In this document: positions 11,413 through 23,184 of the stretch, one piece after another
Position numbering within the stretch: the stretch's first letter is position 1
How the letters are laid out: each line of letters starts with the position of its first letter
Assembly: GCA_949752735.1 (NCBI GenBank)
Contig: OX457037.1
Span: 12,018,358 to 12,082,357, forward strand
Origin: Lumbricus terrestris
Lineage: Eukaryota; Annelida; Clitellata; Crassiclitellata; Lumbricidae
DNA length: 64,000 bases
Direction: 5' to 3'
The notes under the pieces: generated by a model
The model's database searches: none
What the model saw: only the letters and a program-made list of their open reading frames with translations
What the model was told of the DNA's origin: nothing
Translations under genes and position numbers: made by a program

Positions 11413-12441
11413 CTATTTGTATTGCGAAAGCAAATCCATCTCTCCAGAATCAGCTCTCAGTGTGATGTATGCTGCTAAGAAATATATGCTGTCCAATTTA
11501 GTCAAAGAATGTTGCAGAAGTCTTGTAGAGGCTATTGATATAAACAACGTTATCCAGTATCTCGATTACAGTTTGCTGTTAGATGAAGAACAACTGCACA
11601 GCGCATGTCTTCAACGGGTTTCCGTGAATGCAAAAGCCATTCTCAGTGGAACAGAGATTTTGACCGCATCTAGACTGGCAATGGAAGCTATCCTTGAGGC
11701 AAAAACTATCCCAGTACGGGAATCGGTCATTTATGAGGCCACTGTTAAATGGGCTAAGCACCAACTTAAGCTTGCTAAACCAGAAGAAGACCCAACTAAC
11801 TTGCAAATCAGAGAGACGCTTGGTGATCTACTCTACAAGATTCGCTTTCCACTTATGACACTAACTGAATTTGCTGAGATTAGTTCTGCGAGCGATTTGC
11901 TGACATTGGATGAGAAAGAATCAATCTATACTACTTCTTAGCGACAAAGAAGATAGACCGTCAACTGAAGTTTCCGATTGTGCGTAGAAACTGTGAGGAA
12001 GTCTGTATAGATCGATCAGAAAGATGTAAAAAAATACAATGGCAGGCAGTTGAAGAGGTTGATGCAATTAATTTCACCACCAATCGGGACATTATACTAA
12101 CTGGCATTGGTTTGTATGCGGGATACCATGGGCGTGCATATGAAGTTGCCGTGGAAATCTTGCAAGCTACCAATTCTATGTCTAAGAAAAAATCTACGAT
12201 TCCGTACATTAAGGATGCTAACTTGTTTAGGATCCCGTTGGATGACCTGGTAGTCATTAAAGCTGGAGATATTTATTCAGTAAAGACTCTCCCTTATGGT
12301 ATTATCGGCCATTATGGCTATAATTGTGAACCGGTATGCACCAAAGGAACAGTGACATTTACCTTTTCCAAGCACTCAGAATCAAGATGGACCACTGAGA
12401 CTACTGGCCAAATTCCACGATTGTATTTTTGTATTCCATGA
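11413..12441 (+). pseudogene. BTB-BACK-PHR copy 2, exon 2, with 2-bp frameshift
   Basis: The frame continues from exon 1 through the rest of the BTB domain ('SALSVMYAAKKYMLSNLVKE') and the BACK domain, then stops at 11939-11941 right after 'EKESIY'. Copy 1 reads 'atctactact' where this copy reads 'atctatactact', an extra 'ta' within 11927-11930. Allowing for it, the frame continues open through a complete PHR domain to TGA at 12439-12441, and exon 1 plus exon 2 would be exactly 435 codons. It is otherwise undamaged and very similar to copy 1. It is therefore a very young pseudogene, a polymorphism, or a sequencing/assembly error; sequence alone cannot decide. If translated as is, the product lacks PHR. 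Confidence 0.85.
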
Positions 12442-13025
12442 AGAGTTCAGTTACTTTTAACAGGCATCATTTTCATAATGGCTCTATCATGGTGGATATT
12501 TACACAACTGTTGTGATAATCGACTGACATTTCTGCAATATGTAAAGCAATTTATTTCATGAGACTTAACTTTCATTATAGCTTAATCAGAACTTTTACG
12601 GAGCTATTGACAATTCTGCAATTTGTAATGTAAATATTTATTTCATGAACTTAAATTTCTTATCAGCTAATCAAAAATAATTATGCTGTGCATTAGAATA
12701 ATTTAGAACGTTAAAACGGTAGATTACGCTGAAAGGCAATGATTTTTGTGTTTTAAACCCCAACTCAATATTTAGGCATACCACGCGCCAAGCCTTACTT
12801 GAGCATTTAGGTGTAAAATGTTCTGCTTTGGCTTTGCGAGTCCACGATTTCTGATAAAGACGTTGAGATCTTTTAGGTTAGAATAGTAGGCCTACCCGGT
12901 ATAAGCCATAGGTTCCATCAGCTCGAAATTTTTTATCTGACTCTCCAGCGTCTTCCTCGCTCCTTAATAGGCCTATGGTATAGCATATAGGCCTATGCCT
13001 AAGGTGTTCTGCTGAAGACGATTAG
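12442..13025 (+). other. Duplicated 3' flank of BTB copy 2
   Basis: Aligns with 890-1330 (with fewer repeat units), 1978-2152 and 2762-2885 of copy 1. It contains the uninterrupted 'ctacccggtata' site at about 12890 where copy 1 has two transposon insertions. Confidence 0.75.
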
Positions 13026-13780
13026 GCCTACACTATATTTATGAAAGGTTATCGCACATTCTATAATGGTTTCGAATGTTCTTGAAACTTCTACAGCTAC
13101 TTCAAGTTTACTCTGTAGGCTACTGATTTCCTATTGAATGTCCCGAAAAAGCAGTTAAATTTCAGAATAGGCCTATCAATCTCCTGGTCACAAAAGCTAA
13201 GTTATTGTGGAACAATGCTTTAGATACACGACTCACGAGCAATACGGAAAATGAACTTAATAGGGCCTACCCGTTAGCAAAGAAAAACATTGTTACAAAT
13301 GTGATCATACAAATATAGCCTAATAATAAATGCAGATTGTGAAGTAATGACTGTAATGTAATGTAAATTTCAGGGAATTTCTCAGCACCCACAAAAGTCA
13401 GGGAGACCATGCAGCAATGCAGCATATTAAGTAGTTTTTCAGCGGTTGTAACAATAGCAAATGGGAAGTTAGGAATAGTCTACACTTATATTATTGGCAC
13501 TGAAGTCAGTGAAAGACATTCGAAAATTGAAGTAAAACTTACTAATTGAGTCTGGAGATCTGACAAGTGACAACCATAATTTGCAGGTCAGATTCTTACA
13601 AGAAACCGTCAGTTTCACGCACCTCGGGTGAATTTCAAAATGGGTGCAATGCTGAAAATATTAGGCCTATGCCCTAGCTGTGCTAACTTAATTATCAGCA
13701 GTAGCCAATACCCAGCGTGTTATGCCTGCAGTGTGTGCTATTGAAAAGCCTCATCATGTGTTCATCATGTGCAATGTATG
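13026..13780. other. Gene-free sequence
   Basis: No coding signal; several TAGGCCTA motifs. Confidence 0.5.
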
Positions 13781-13945
13781 TTCCCGCCTTGTAACCCGGA
13801 GGGTCGCAGGTTTTGAATCTTTTTAAAGCCACTTAATTGGGTAACGATCCAGGACCAGTTGCTCATCCATAATAATAGATTATTGTGTGTGGAAGGCAAC
13901 GGGAAACCACCTAACCAAGGAATCTCTATGACGGATTGGCTGTCC
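13781..13945 (+). mobile_element. Possible tRNA-derived SINE fragment
   Basis: 'gggtcgcaggttttgaatct' resembles a Pol III B box, followed by 'ggaaggcaacgggaaaccac', a block seen in various animal SINEs. The A box and tail are not convincing. Confidence 0.35.
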
Positions 13946-13970
13946 TTGCATCTTACTCATTTTATTCCCG

Positions 13971-14095
13971 GATTATTAATCATAATCATAATATTAATAA
14001 ATAATAATAATCATAATAATCAATATTAATAATAGCCTAATGAAAATAATAATAGGCCTAATCATAATTATCATAATCATAATAATTAATTTTCA
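13971..14095. repeat. AT-rich (AATA/ATAATC)n simple repeat
   Basis: Imperfect trinucleotide repeats of AAT and ATC types. Confidence 0.8.
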
Positions 14096-14213
14096 AAGGA
14101 TCAAATTGTTTAACCTTATAACCTATTGTTTTTCGTTCCCAATGGATCATTTTTATACTTTTTTACACTTTTTATTTGCTTGGATAAACACTATTAGGAC
14201 AAAATAATAGCGA

Positions 14214-14315
14214 TGAGAGTGGTGGTAATGGTGATGCCCATGGTGATGCTCATAGTGATGCTCATGGTGATGCTCATGGTGATGCTCATGGTGATGCTCA
14301 TGGTGATGCTCATGG
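14214..14315. repeat. 12-bp minisatellite (gtgatgctcatg)n
   Basis: About eight units. The unit resumes at 14481 after the inserted MITE. Confidence 0.85.
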
Positions 14316-14480
14316 CAGTGGCGTAGCCAGGAATTTTTCGTGGGGGGTTTTATGGCTGGAAACCCTGTTTTTTGCTATTTTTTCTTACTTAAACGAAAAA
14401 ATAACCCTAAAAAAACCTTTTTCCCGGAGTCAATGGGGGGGGTTTAACCCCCGAAACCCCCCCCCTTGCCTACGCCACTG
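14316..14480. mobile_element. hAT-type MITE, 165 bp, 8-bp TSD
   Basis: Termini CAGTGGCGTAGCCAGG and CTACGCCACTG with direct repeat gctcatgg on both sides (14308-14315, 14481-14488). It sits inside the 12-bp minisatellite, so part of the flank match could be repeat-derived, but the sequence without it restores the array. Confidence 0.75.
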
Positions 14481-14559
14481 GCTCATGGTGATGGTGTCGA
14501 CGACGACGGTGATGATGATAATATTCGCATTGGAGGAAGACCATTGCTTTTACATTTGA

Positions 14560-15208
14560 ACACAATGCATTGTCAATACGACTATTAATTGTGATGATGT
14601 TTAAATAGGCCTACAATGCGCCATACCTTGTCAATACGACTATTGTGATGGTGTTTGAATACAATACGTTACCTTGTCAATACGACTATTGTGATGGTGT
14701 TTGAATACAATGCGTTACCTTATCAATACGACTATTGCGATGGTGTTTGAATACAATGCGTTACCCTGTCAATACGACAATTGTGATGTTGTTTGAATAC
14801 AATGTGTTATCTTGTCAATACGACTATTGTGATGGTGTTTGAATACTATGCGTTACCTTGTCAATACGACTATGGTGATGGTGTTTGAATACAATGCGTT
14901 ACCTAGTCAACACGACTATTGTGATGGTGTTTGAATATAATTAGTTACCTTGTCAATACGACTATTGTGATGGTGTTTCCGAGGCAACCGAATCAGACGA
15001 CTATTGTGATGGTGTTTGAATATAATTAGTTACCTTGTCAATACGACTATTGTGATGGTGTTGAATACAATGCGTTACCTTGTCAATACGACTATTGTGA
15101 TGGTGTTTCCGAGGCAACCAAATCAGACGACTATTGTGATGGTGTTTGAATATAATTAGTTACCTTGTCAATACGACTATTGTGATGGTGTTGAATACAA
15201 TACGTTAC
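14560..15208 (-). repeat. 46-bp minisatellite derived from a GPCR exon end plus 5' splice site
   Basis: About a dozen units. Read on the minus strand each contains 'aacaccatcacaatagtcgt', then 'attgacaag|gtaac', followed by 'gcattgtattca'. The first part equals the 3' end of the exon at 15209-15393 and the second its GT donor and first intron bases. Some units carry a longer exon-derived piece ('gttgcctcggaaacacc'). The array therefore arose by tandem amplification across the exon-intron junction. Confidence 0.85.
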
Positions 15209-15393
15209 CTTGTCAATACGACTATTGTGATGGTGTTTCCGAGGCATCCGAAGAGAACGACGATTGGATAGAATATCTTCTGAACAACGAGGATCGTCTG
15301 CGATCGGATGAATCGCAATTCATCTTCTCTGCTGAAGGTTGTTGAGTTCATCACCCAACTGACCTCCTCCGCTCCCATTGAAAAATTCTCCAT
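15209..15393 (-). CDS. First exon of a probable class A GPCR (TM1)
   Basis: Minus-strand frame from ATG at 15393 to a GTAACG donor after 15209 (61 codons plus two bases). The N-terminus is polar with an 'NST' N-glycosylation site, followed by a hydrophobic segment 'FYPIVVLFGCLGNTITIVVL' and 'TR'. The GN pair in TM1 followed by a basic residue is the hallmark of rhodopsin-family receptor TM1, here most like invertebrate peptide receptors. TM2-7 would be in exons at lower coordinates on the minus strand, but no such exon was recognised in the window, so the gene is incomplete here, has very long introns, or is a remnant. The adjacent intron is the minisatellite copying this exon end. Confidence 0.6.
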
Positions 15394-16256
15394 TTCAAAG
15401 GATTTGACGAAAATTAAGAAATAAAGAGTTGTCCGTAGATTCTTCTTTGGATCCGTATACCTGTTCTATTAAGACCCGGATATAGCCTATTGCTCTTTAG
15501 ATGTTTGGCTATCAGCTATCGTATATTGTCAGTAATCGACTGATGTTCTTCGGATGCTATCAAATAACCTTACTCGACGATGTTCCTGTATTGCCAGCCA
15601 AAAATGTTGTTGGATTTTACTAAGAGAAGGACAATCTTAAGCCAGAAAATCTTGACGATAAAAGATAGGCCTACTATAATTCGTCAAGGACTGCTAATAT
15701 TCTTCAATGTAAGATGAAGTTCTGTTCAGCTGGTTAATTAATAGCAATGCGGAGAACTTCAGTCATGCCCGGAAAATATTCTTCAGTACCCAGAACGAAT
15801 ACACTTTGCAAAACAAGTGATAGTCGAGTCTACGATCGTTGTTCCTGAATATCAAGAACCGAATTATGTTCTTCCATCTATGCATAGAACAATCGAACCA
15901 AGAACGGTTTCTCCTCAATCGCCACTTTGGTTGTTAGCTCGAGCGCATTGCAAGAAGGATATCTCCGTTCTGCATGTCACAAACTTCATCAACTGATCTT
16001 CAGGTGTTCAGAATGCGCTGCGAAAATGCCCTCTGTCGACTGTGGTCACCGTATTTATTATGCTACAGCAGGCCATCTGCCGAGCGCTGGGTGCAATATC
16101 ACCGCTAGGTGTCGCAGACTCGTGACGTCTCGATATTTGACTAAATTGCTATTATAGTTCAGAATAAAATATGCAGCAAGCACGCAAGAGGACGGATGGA
16201 AGCATGAGTAATTGGAACCCGTACCTGTATAAAATGCAATGCACATGATCTCATAT
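15394..16256. other. Gene-free sequence
   Basis: Would be the upstream region of the GPCR exon; no clear promoter element seen. Short ORFs here lack family resemblance. Confidence 0.45.
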
Positions 16257-16470
16257 GCGTGTATGTATGTATGTATGTATGTATATATGTATCTATGTAT
16301 GCATGTATGTATGTATGTATGTATGTATGTGTGCATAAATGTATGTATGTTTGTATGTATGTATGTATGTATGCATGCATGTATGTATGTATGTATGTAT
16401 GTATGTATGTATGTATGTATGTATGTATGTATGTATGTATGTATGTATGTATGTATGTATGTATGTATTA
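16257..16470. repeat. (TATG)n microsatellite
   Basis: About 53 GTAT/TATG units, a few interrupted. It generates artificial ORFs on both strands. Confidence 0.97.
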
Positions 16471-17575
16471 AGCATTCATGTCACCTGAATTGCGTATGTG
16501 TTTATGAAGGTAGCACCCGCGCCACCATAGGCTGCGGCAGTGTGCTGCATGTCTTTTGACATGTTGCCTGTCTTACTTTTGACCTGCCTTCTGACCGTCC
16601 AAAATTTAATATCTTCTTTTCATCTGCTGAATAACTTCCTGACACGTCCTGATGAAATTGCATAGCTGGCTCTGCCACTGTAGGTCTTTGCTATGTATGC
16701 AAGACTTGCAGGTCTATCATTTTGGCTGCGTGTTTGTAAGAAAATCATCAATATTGTCGTCCGAGAAATCAGCGCATCGCAAAAAGGTCATCGCTAATGG
16801 GCTTTGTGGAAATGAAATCATGAGGAAATTTATTTGTGCATGATCCAAATTTCAAGAGTTCAACAACAGTAAAACATTAGTCATGCAGAATTTAAAAGTC
16901 ATCAAATATTTAACGACTGAGCAAAGCCAAGTTTTTTTCTTAACCTTTCCACTCTGTACGTTTCTGAATAGGCCTACGCCAACGTGGACAATAGCGATGG
17001 AAAAGGTTCGCTTCCTATTCAGCAATGAGAGTCCAGGGAGTGGGACAAACTGCAACGGACGCTTTCCAGCAAGGTTAATAAAGGTTGAGAGAATTTCCCG
17101 TTGGTTTAGCTTAGCAGTCTCTCATGGCCGATTAGAAGGCACGGGTCTCGTTTAGAATTTCCGCGAGGTTTCCGCTGAATTTATTTCCCACTGCTTGCCC
17201 ATACTAAGCCGTCTCGACGTTGATTAGATCACGCTCAAGGGGTCTGTGGTAAACATTTACGGTCATAATTATTGGATGTGACAGTCACGCTTGTATAGGC
17301 AGATAATGGAGTAAAATGGACCATGGTCGTTTCGATGGCTCGAGAATCTACTGCAATGACCGATGACATTCACGTGTCTGAGAATAAAAAGGTCACAGAT
17401 ACAGAATTTACAGATAATGACAATGGTGATGACCTCGAAAATTATGGGTCATGATGATACTCATGATGATAACGAAGGATGACTATGATCCAGAATTGCA
17501 GATGAGGATGATGATCATACTGTGATCATCGTAGTGAAGATGGTACTAACGATGACGACTATTTGATAGAGACGT
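16471..17575. other. Gene-free sequence
   Basis: No supported exon. The end (17400-17575) is rich in GAT/ATGATG-like runs leading into the next microsatellite. Confidence 0.5.
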
Positions 17576-17700
17576 ATGGTGGTAGTGACGGTGGTGGTTG
17601 TGGTGGTGGTGGTGGTGGTGGTGGTGGTGGTGGTGTGGTGGTGGTGGTGGTGGTGGTGGTGGTGGTGTGGTGGTGGTGGTGGTGGTGGTGGTGATGATGA

Positions 17701-17734
<34 letters not shown>

Positions 17735-17808
17735 GGTGGTGGTGGTGGTGGTGGTGGTGGTGGTGGTGGTGGTGGTGGTGGTGGTGGTGGTGGTGGTGGT
17801 GGTGGTAC
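17576..17808. repeat. (GTG)n/(GAT)n trinucleotide microsatellite
   Basis: About 230 bp of GTG/GGT with a GAT core near 17692-17719. The poly-Gly, poly-Val, poly-His and poly-Pro ORFs across it are artefacts. Confidence 0.97.
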
Positions 17809-18617
17809 TTCCGGAAAAATGTTACACTTTTCCCCTTTTGTCTTTTTTCCCTCCAAAAAACCATGTATCCCCCGATTGATGCAAGGTCAAGTCAATGTGA
17901 TCGCTGCAGAAGAACATGTACATAGCGGTCAGCTAGCTCAGTTCATTCATTCATTTAAGTATTTATGTAGCACCTGTTCAAAAAAACTACCCAGATGTGC
18001 CCCCGACTCCAACGCGACCAAAGCGAAGTTTCCAAGCGCTTATAGAATGTGTGTGTCTTCCGCATGACTGGCTTCGTCTCATTGTAGTGCCTCATTTTTA
18101 CAGACATGACTGCAAAGACCATATAATATAGTAGACCCATCTTCACGTATCTCTCATAGCATCGATTTTTTGGACTGCACACCACTCGATCAAGTATTAT
18201 ACCCGACGCTCTCTCAACCGCAGAAGATATTTATAAGGCCATTGTTAGACGACGCGGGAAATTGGGGGTTGCGATGGTTGCGAACTTGCGATAGTTCTCG
18301 CTGTAACGACGAGGTAACGGATGATGAAATTAGAGACTCTATCCTCATATCTCCCGACCGATAGACACTTAAATTTAATAATAAAGCAGCCTTCCCCGAA
18401 CCACTCGGCCATATCGCTGCGCAGCGGCGGACGTGTGCTGTTTACGAACGATGCCCTTTAACAATGCAGCATGCAGTATTATGTGCATTAAGTAATGTCG
18501 TATTTCACGCATTTTAAGGCACATTATCGGAGTCATACTCTTGGGTGAAGGAAGCGCATTTGCCGCGGACGTTATTGTACACAGAGGTGATGTGTGCATA
18601 CCATGATAACTTTTATA
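17809..18617. other. Gene-free sequence
   Basis: No recognisable coding or RNA feature. 'tatttatgtagcacctgttc' near 17958 resembles the dispersed retroposon tails seen elsewhere. Confidence 0.45.
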
Positions 18618-18850
18618 CAGTGGCGGCGCTAGGAGGTTAAACCCCCCTATTAAAGGCAACCAGAGATCAAAGCTCCCGTAAAAAAGACCATCCGGTTTTT
18701 TGGACATGTAAAACTGAAATATTTCCACGATAAGCTCTCTAAAAATGAAACACATACATGAGATTTCGACCGAATGACTAAAAAAGTCGTGAGAAATCTT
18801 GGTGAATGAAAATGGAAAATTTCCATTAGAATCAGGATGACTAAAAAGTG
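18618..18850 (+). mobile_element. Truncated MITE related to the element at 19899
   Basis: Starts CAGTGGCGGCGCTAGG, then 'gaccatccgg', 'aaatatttccacga', 'gactaaaaaagtcgtgag' and 'gaaaatggaaaattt', in the same order as at 19899-20162. No matching right end found. Confidence 0.65.
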
Positions 18851-19600
18851 TTTTTATATGCTAATCGCTGACAAAAATAAGACTACAGGCTAGGCCTGTA
18901 TGATGTGTTTGAAGCTTGGAAAGGATGGAAACAGAGCGAAATAGAAAATCTGGGTTAACCTGACAAAAACGCTTCGAAGTGACAAAAACGCTTCGAAGCC
19001 AGCCATGCGGAAGACCCAGCGAAAGTTAACCGCAAATTATAAGCTTTTGTGGTCTGTAGGCCTATGCAGTGTATAGGGAAACCAATATCATGACTCATAT
19101 AGGCCGACGAAACAATAATAATTGGCTGCCACATCTAAGTGTTGTGCAGATGTATTTTATACTCTCGTTAAACAAGGAAAGGGTCTGCTATTATCTCGGT
19201 TTGCTTCACCCTAATAACAGGCCTATACGCACCCATGTTATGGTGCTATATATTGTAGGCTGCATGACATTGTCTCCTGTAGCGTCTGTTAATTTATGGA
19301 CAATTATCCTCGACGATGCTTGGCACAAGCGCTGACCGTAAAATCTAAAAAATTGCTAAAGTGCTGCTCATGCTGAACGCAGGATTCCGGGCTTTTTCCG
19401 GTTATAACGAGCGCTGCGTCAAATCGGAAGGGTTGTCCTGGGGCACCGCAGGGTTTACGTATGATGGATGAAGAGCGGAGGCCGTGATTATTTTTGGTGA
19501 ACCTAACATCGCGAGCCATTGAAGATAAAAAATTATGAGATGTTTGTTTTATTTGGAATCAATAAAGAGTTTTTGCCACAGAAGGGTGCATAAGATATCT
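18851..19600. other. Gene-free sequence
   Basis: Contains a short direct repeat ('gacaaaaacgcttcgaag' twice near 18961-18998). No gene. Confidence 0.5.
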
Positions 19601-19696
19601 CTCTCGCTTTGTCTGTCTGTCCGTCTGTTCTTCTCTCACACACACCCACACACACCCACACACACACACACTCTCTCTCTCTTTCTCTTTTTTCTT

Positions 19697-19738
<42 letters not shown>

Positions 19739-19870
19739 GATATCCCTCCATCCCTCTCTCTTTCTTCCTCTATCTCCATCTCTATCCATCTAACTCTGAC
19801 TGTCTCAGTCTGTCTGTGTCTGTTTTCGTCTGTTTATCTCACACCGTCTCTCTGTCACTCGCGGTTAGAA
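19601..19870. repeat. (CT)n / (CA)n microsatellite block
   Basis: CACACACCC runs then long CTCTCT tracts and degenerate TCTG/CCAT repeats. Confidence 0.95.
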
Positions 19871-19898
19871 TTATTATTATTATAAATAAGAGTGTGAT

Positions 19899-20162
19899 CA
19901 GTGGCGGCGCTAGGGGGCTGGGGGGCTAAGCTCCCCTACAAGCGGCTCAGCCCCCCCCTAAAAAAGGGCCATCCGAATTTTTTTACATTGAAATATCCAC
20001 GATTTTCGGTTGACGACTAAAAAAAAAGGTCGTCAGAAATTTTGGCGGCGGAAATGGAAAATTTAAAAAAAAGGTCGTCAGAAATTTTGTGGCGGCGAAA
20101 ATTTCCCATTTTCGCCGCGTGGCTTCAGCCCCCCCCCCCCCCAAACTGAAATCCTGGCACTG
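19899..20162 (+). mobile_element. hAT-type MITE, 264 bp, imperfect 8-bp TSD
   Basis: Left end CAGTGGCGGCGCTAGG, right end CCTGGCACTG. Flanks agtgtgat (19891-19898) and agtgggat (20163-20170) match at 7 of 8. Internal duplicated 'aaaaggtcgtcagaaatttt'. Confidence 0.7.
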
Positions 20163-20170
20163 AGTGGGAT

Positions 20171-21040
20171 TATGACTAGCCTACGGTGAAAATTGGCCAA
20201 GGGAGTTTAGGGAAAGGATTCTGGATCGATCGCAATGGACGGATCAGGGCACGATTCCTTGTATTGGTCGGACTATAATATATATGTTTGAATGAAAAGT
20301 CTGAAGGATGAGATGCAGAGTATAGCTTGAGATAGAGTAAAACTTGATTTGCGTTTGAAACAGGCTGCTTTCAACAACTGAATTTTGGCATTTTAATGAC
20401 TAATTCACCCGTCATTTCATATACAGCATACTGTATTATGTTTTTATAATAGGCTATCGTCGTTAATGCATAAATACAATAGGCCTACAATATAATACAA
20501 TCTCTTGCAAACCGAAATTATAATCAGTAAAGTAATGATGAGCGTCATTGACGCTGAAGTTCTTACTTATGTGCCAACCAATAATACTCATGACGTAAAT
20601 TTACTACAGACGTCATAATTTTATTATAGCGTTTGTTGCTCTAAGAAAACTAGGTTTACGTCATCTTTCGCGCCATGGAAACGAGGTTCGTTTAGAAAAT
20701 TAAATTGGCGAGACATTTCAAAAATTATCGAAAAATATCGAAAATCGTCGATCAGAGGAAACAGAAATTGAATTTCGATTAGTTGAAGCGCGACATTTGA
20801 AGATATATAATAGCCAGTAATAGAAGGATCGGCACGAAATGTTATTTCGAGGAGAAAATCAGCAGAGAAAGAAAATTAATTTGAAATTACGCGAAGGTAT
20901 AGGCAATCCATTTCTCCAGCCGTTCATTTATTCATTCGTCTACCCGCTTATTCTTCCATCGATCTTACAGTATTTTGTTCATCTTGCCTACTTGCTCAGA
21001 CTTCATCCATTGATACATTAATAATTATTCATCTACTTGT
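20171..21040. other. Gene-free sequence
   Basis: No supported exon. Confidence 0.45.
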
Positions 21041-21465
21041 TCAAACATCCACCCATTCATCTATCCATCTATTCATTCATCTATCCATCCATTCGTCTAT
21101 CCATCCATTCTTCTATCCATCCATTCTTCTAGCCATCCATTCGTCTATACATCCATTCATCTATGCATCCATTCATTCATCCATCAATCCATCCGTTCTT
21201 CTATCCATCCATTCATCTATCCACCCATTCATCTATCCATTCATTCATCTATCCATACATTCATCCATCCATTTATCTATCCATCCATTCATCTATCTAT
21301 CTATCCATACATTCATCCATCCATTCATCTATCCATCCATCCATTCATCTATCCATACATTCATCCATCTATCCATCCATTCATCTATCTATCCATCCAC
21401 TCATCTATCCATTCATCTATCCATCCATTAATCTATCCATCCATTCATCTCTCCATTTATAGCCT
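21041..21465. repeat. (CATC/CATT)n degenerate tetranucleotide array
   Basis: Variants of 'ccatccattcatctat' throughout; gives an artefactual His/Ile/Ser-rich ORF. Confidence 0.95.
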
Positions 21466-22618
21466 ACATCCGTTGATCAACTCATGTGTGCATCAACGGT
21501 TTGAAACTCTGCCGCAGGATCGAGACAAAGGTCGAACGACATAAAATTATGAAATCCATTCCTGCTGCAATGAAAGACCGATTTGAGGACAGAAATACAA
21601 ACTGAAGGTCGAAGTCCAACTAGCAGAAATAATCGAAGCATATAGATTCGGATCCAACCTGATGACGAATCATTAATGAGACCTTCAAAAAGTGGCAAAT
21701 CTGAGTGAAATCGTGATCAGCGACCATGCACCCGGTCTGGCGTCGAAGGGACTGCGAGATTTCATTCACGGACCAGTGCGACTCATTCGGGTAAGCCTCG
21801 TGAACTAAACATAAGCCTATAGTTGTTATCTAGATCATAGATTGCCGAGCTAGATAATCAGCATTCTGTACACATTCTCACGCATTCCGTATACCAGAAA
21901 TATGGTCCTTTGACCTTTGTCAATGAATCGGAGTTATGGCATAGAACTGCATGTCTACACTGATCCACTCTGAATCGCTGCAACATGCATCATCGCAATA
22001 TGAATGGATCATGATATTATCACAAAGGAAGATCTTCTCATAGATTATCTTTTTTCGAACGCGATAATTTAAGACAAAATGTGATTTAAAACATAGAAAT
22101 TCTGATTTACGTCTTTAAGTTTTCCTGGAGGACATGCATTGATTAAGATATGGGAGAACTTGACTGATGCAACTTTGTTCTTTTCGGTGGTGTGCAAATA
22201 GGCTAGACATTCACACGCTCAACAAACTCCTCCACAACCTTTCTCTCTCCTTTTGATACCAATTGACCTGTAATCCCTATAGGCTACATATCTCTATAAA
22301 CTACTTCTAAAATAGGCTACTTAGTAGGCCTACTTGTATACATGCTTGCTTACAAGCGTAGACGCCATGTCGTTGACTTACAAAGCCAACGTGCTATCGA
22401 TTAGCCTACCGGTATATTAATTAGCCAACAAACGAAGCACGCTCCAGAATGCAGTTTATAATGATAAGCCTACTAGGCTACATAACATAACTATTATCTG
22501 TCATAACATGTATTAATAGGCCTAATTATCTTCATGTTTTTGTGTTGCTTAGGAATCGCTACAATGCTGCCTGAGAGGATTGGTTGAGGGATATTATGGG
22601 GAGTGATGGTTGTGTGGC
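21466..22618. other. Gene-free sequence
   Basis: No supported exon on either strand; several TAGGCCTA motifs. Confidence 0.45.
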
Positions 22619-22622
22619 TCTG

Positions 22623-22664
<42 letters not shown>

Positions 22665-22815
22665 GTGTTTGTAGTTTATTTGTATTAGTGCCTGCCGGGC
22701 CTCTGGCGTGGCGTAAAACCCCGTAAGCTCCTCGCAAAGGCAGGAGGGCCCCTGGCGCGGATTAGCCCAATATCCCGCAAGCCCACTATTATTAATTTTA
22801 AATTTATCTTTCATT
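22619..22815 (-). mobile_element. Retroposon 3' end with (ACA)n tail
   Basis: On the minus strand a GC-rich body ('gggatattgggctaatccgc', 'gaggagcttacggggtttta') leads into about 14 CAA/ACA triplets (22622-22665). A simple-repeat tail after a conserved body suggests a SINE or LINE 3' end. The short ORF across it is not claimed as a gene. Confidence 0.45.
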
Positions 22816-23176
22816 TATGCGTTGTGCGCTGTTGAGTCGATGGATGAGAAGGGGGGTGAAGGGGCGAAATGATTAGAGGGATGTGGTAGACGTGGAGCCA
22901 GATCGCAGTGGGACATCGAATCACAGCTTCAAGATCGAGAAGGACCTCAACTCAATCGACAACAACGACGCTTATCCGACATGGCACAAAACTCTTTAAT
23001 TGTCACGAAACTGAAACAATGTTTTTGGTAAATATGGCCTAGGCCAACATGTGTAGGCTGGGCCTAATCGAATGACTGTGTGGAAACGAACATCCCGACG
23101 AACATCAGAGTGCTTTCTAATATAGGCCTACTGATAATCATTTTGTTCAATTAATTGTCTTTTCTGTGTTGTGTCC
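22816..23176. other. Gene-free sequence
   Basis: Nothing recognised. Confidence 0.45.
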
Positions 23177-23184
23177 TTCTAACT

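Noticed and set aside
14560..15208. CRISPR-like regular repeat
   Set aside because: No unique spacers of uniform size, eukaryotic context, and the unit is explained by the exon-intron junction next to it.
15927..16157. 76-codon plus-strand ORF
   Set aside because: No family motif, no splice or promoter support, atypical composition; likely chance.
16159..16559. MYVC / HTYI repeat ORFs
   Set aside because: (TATG)n microsatellite translation.
17515..18067. Poly-Pro/His/Gly/Val ORFs
   Set aside because: Simple (GTG)n trinucleotide DNA read in all frames.
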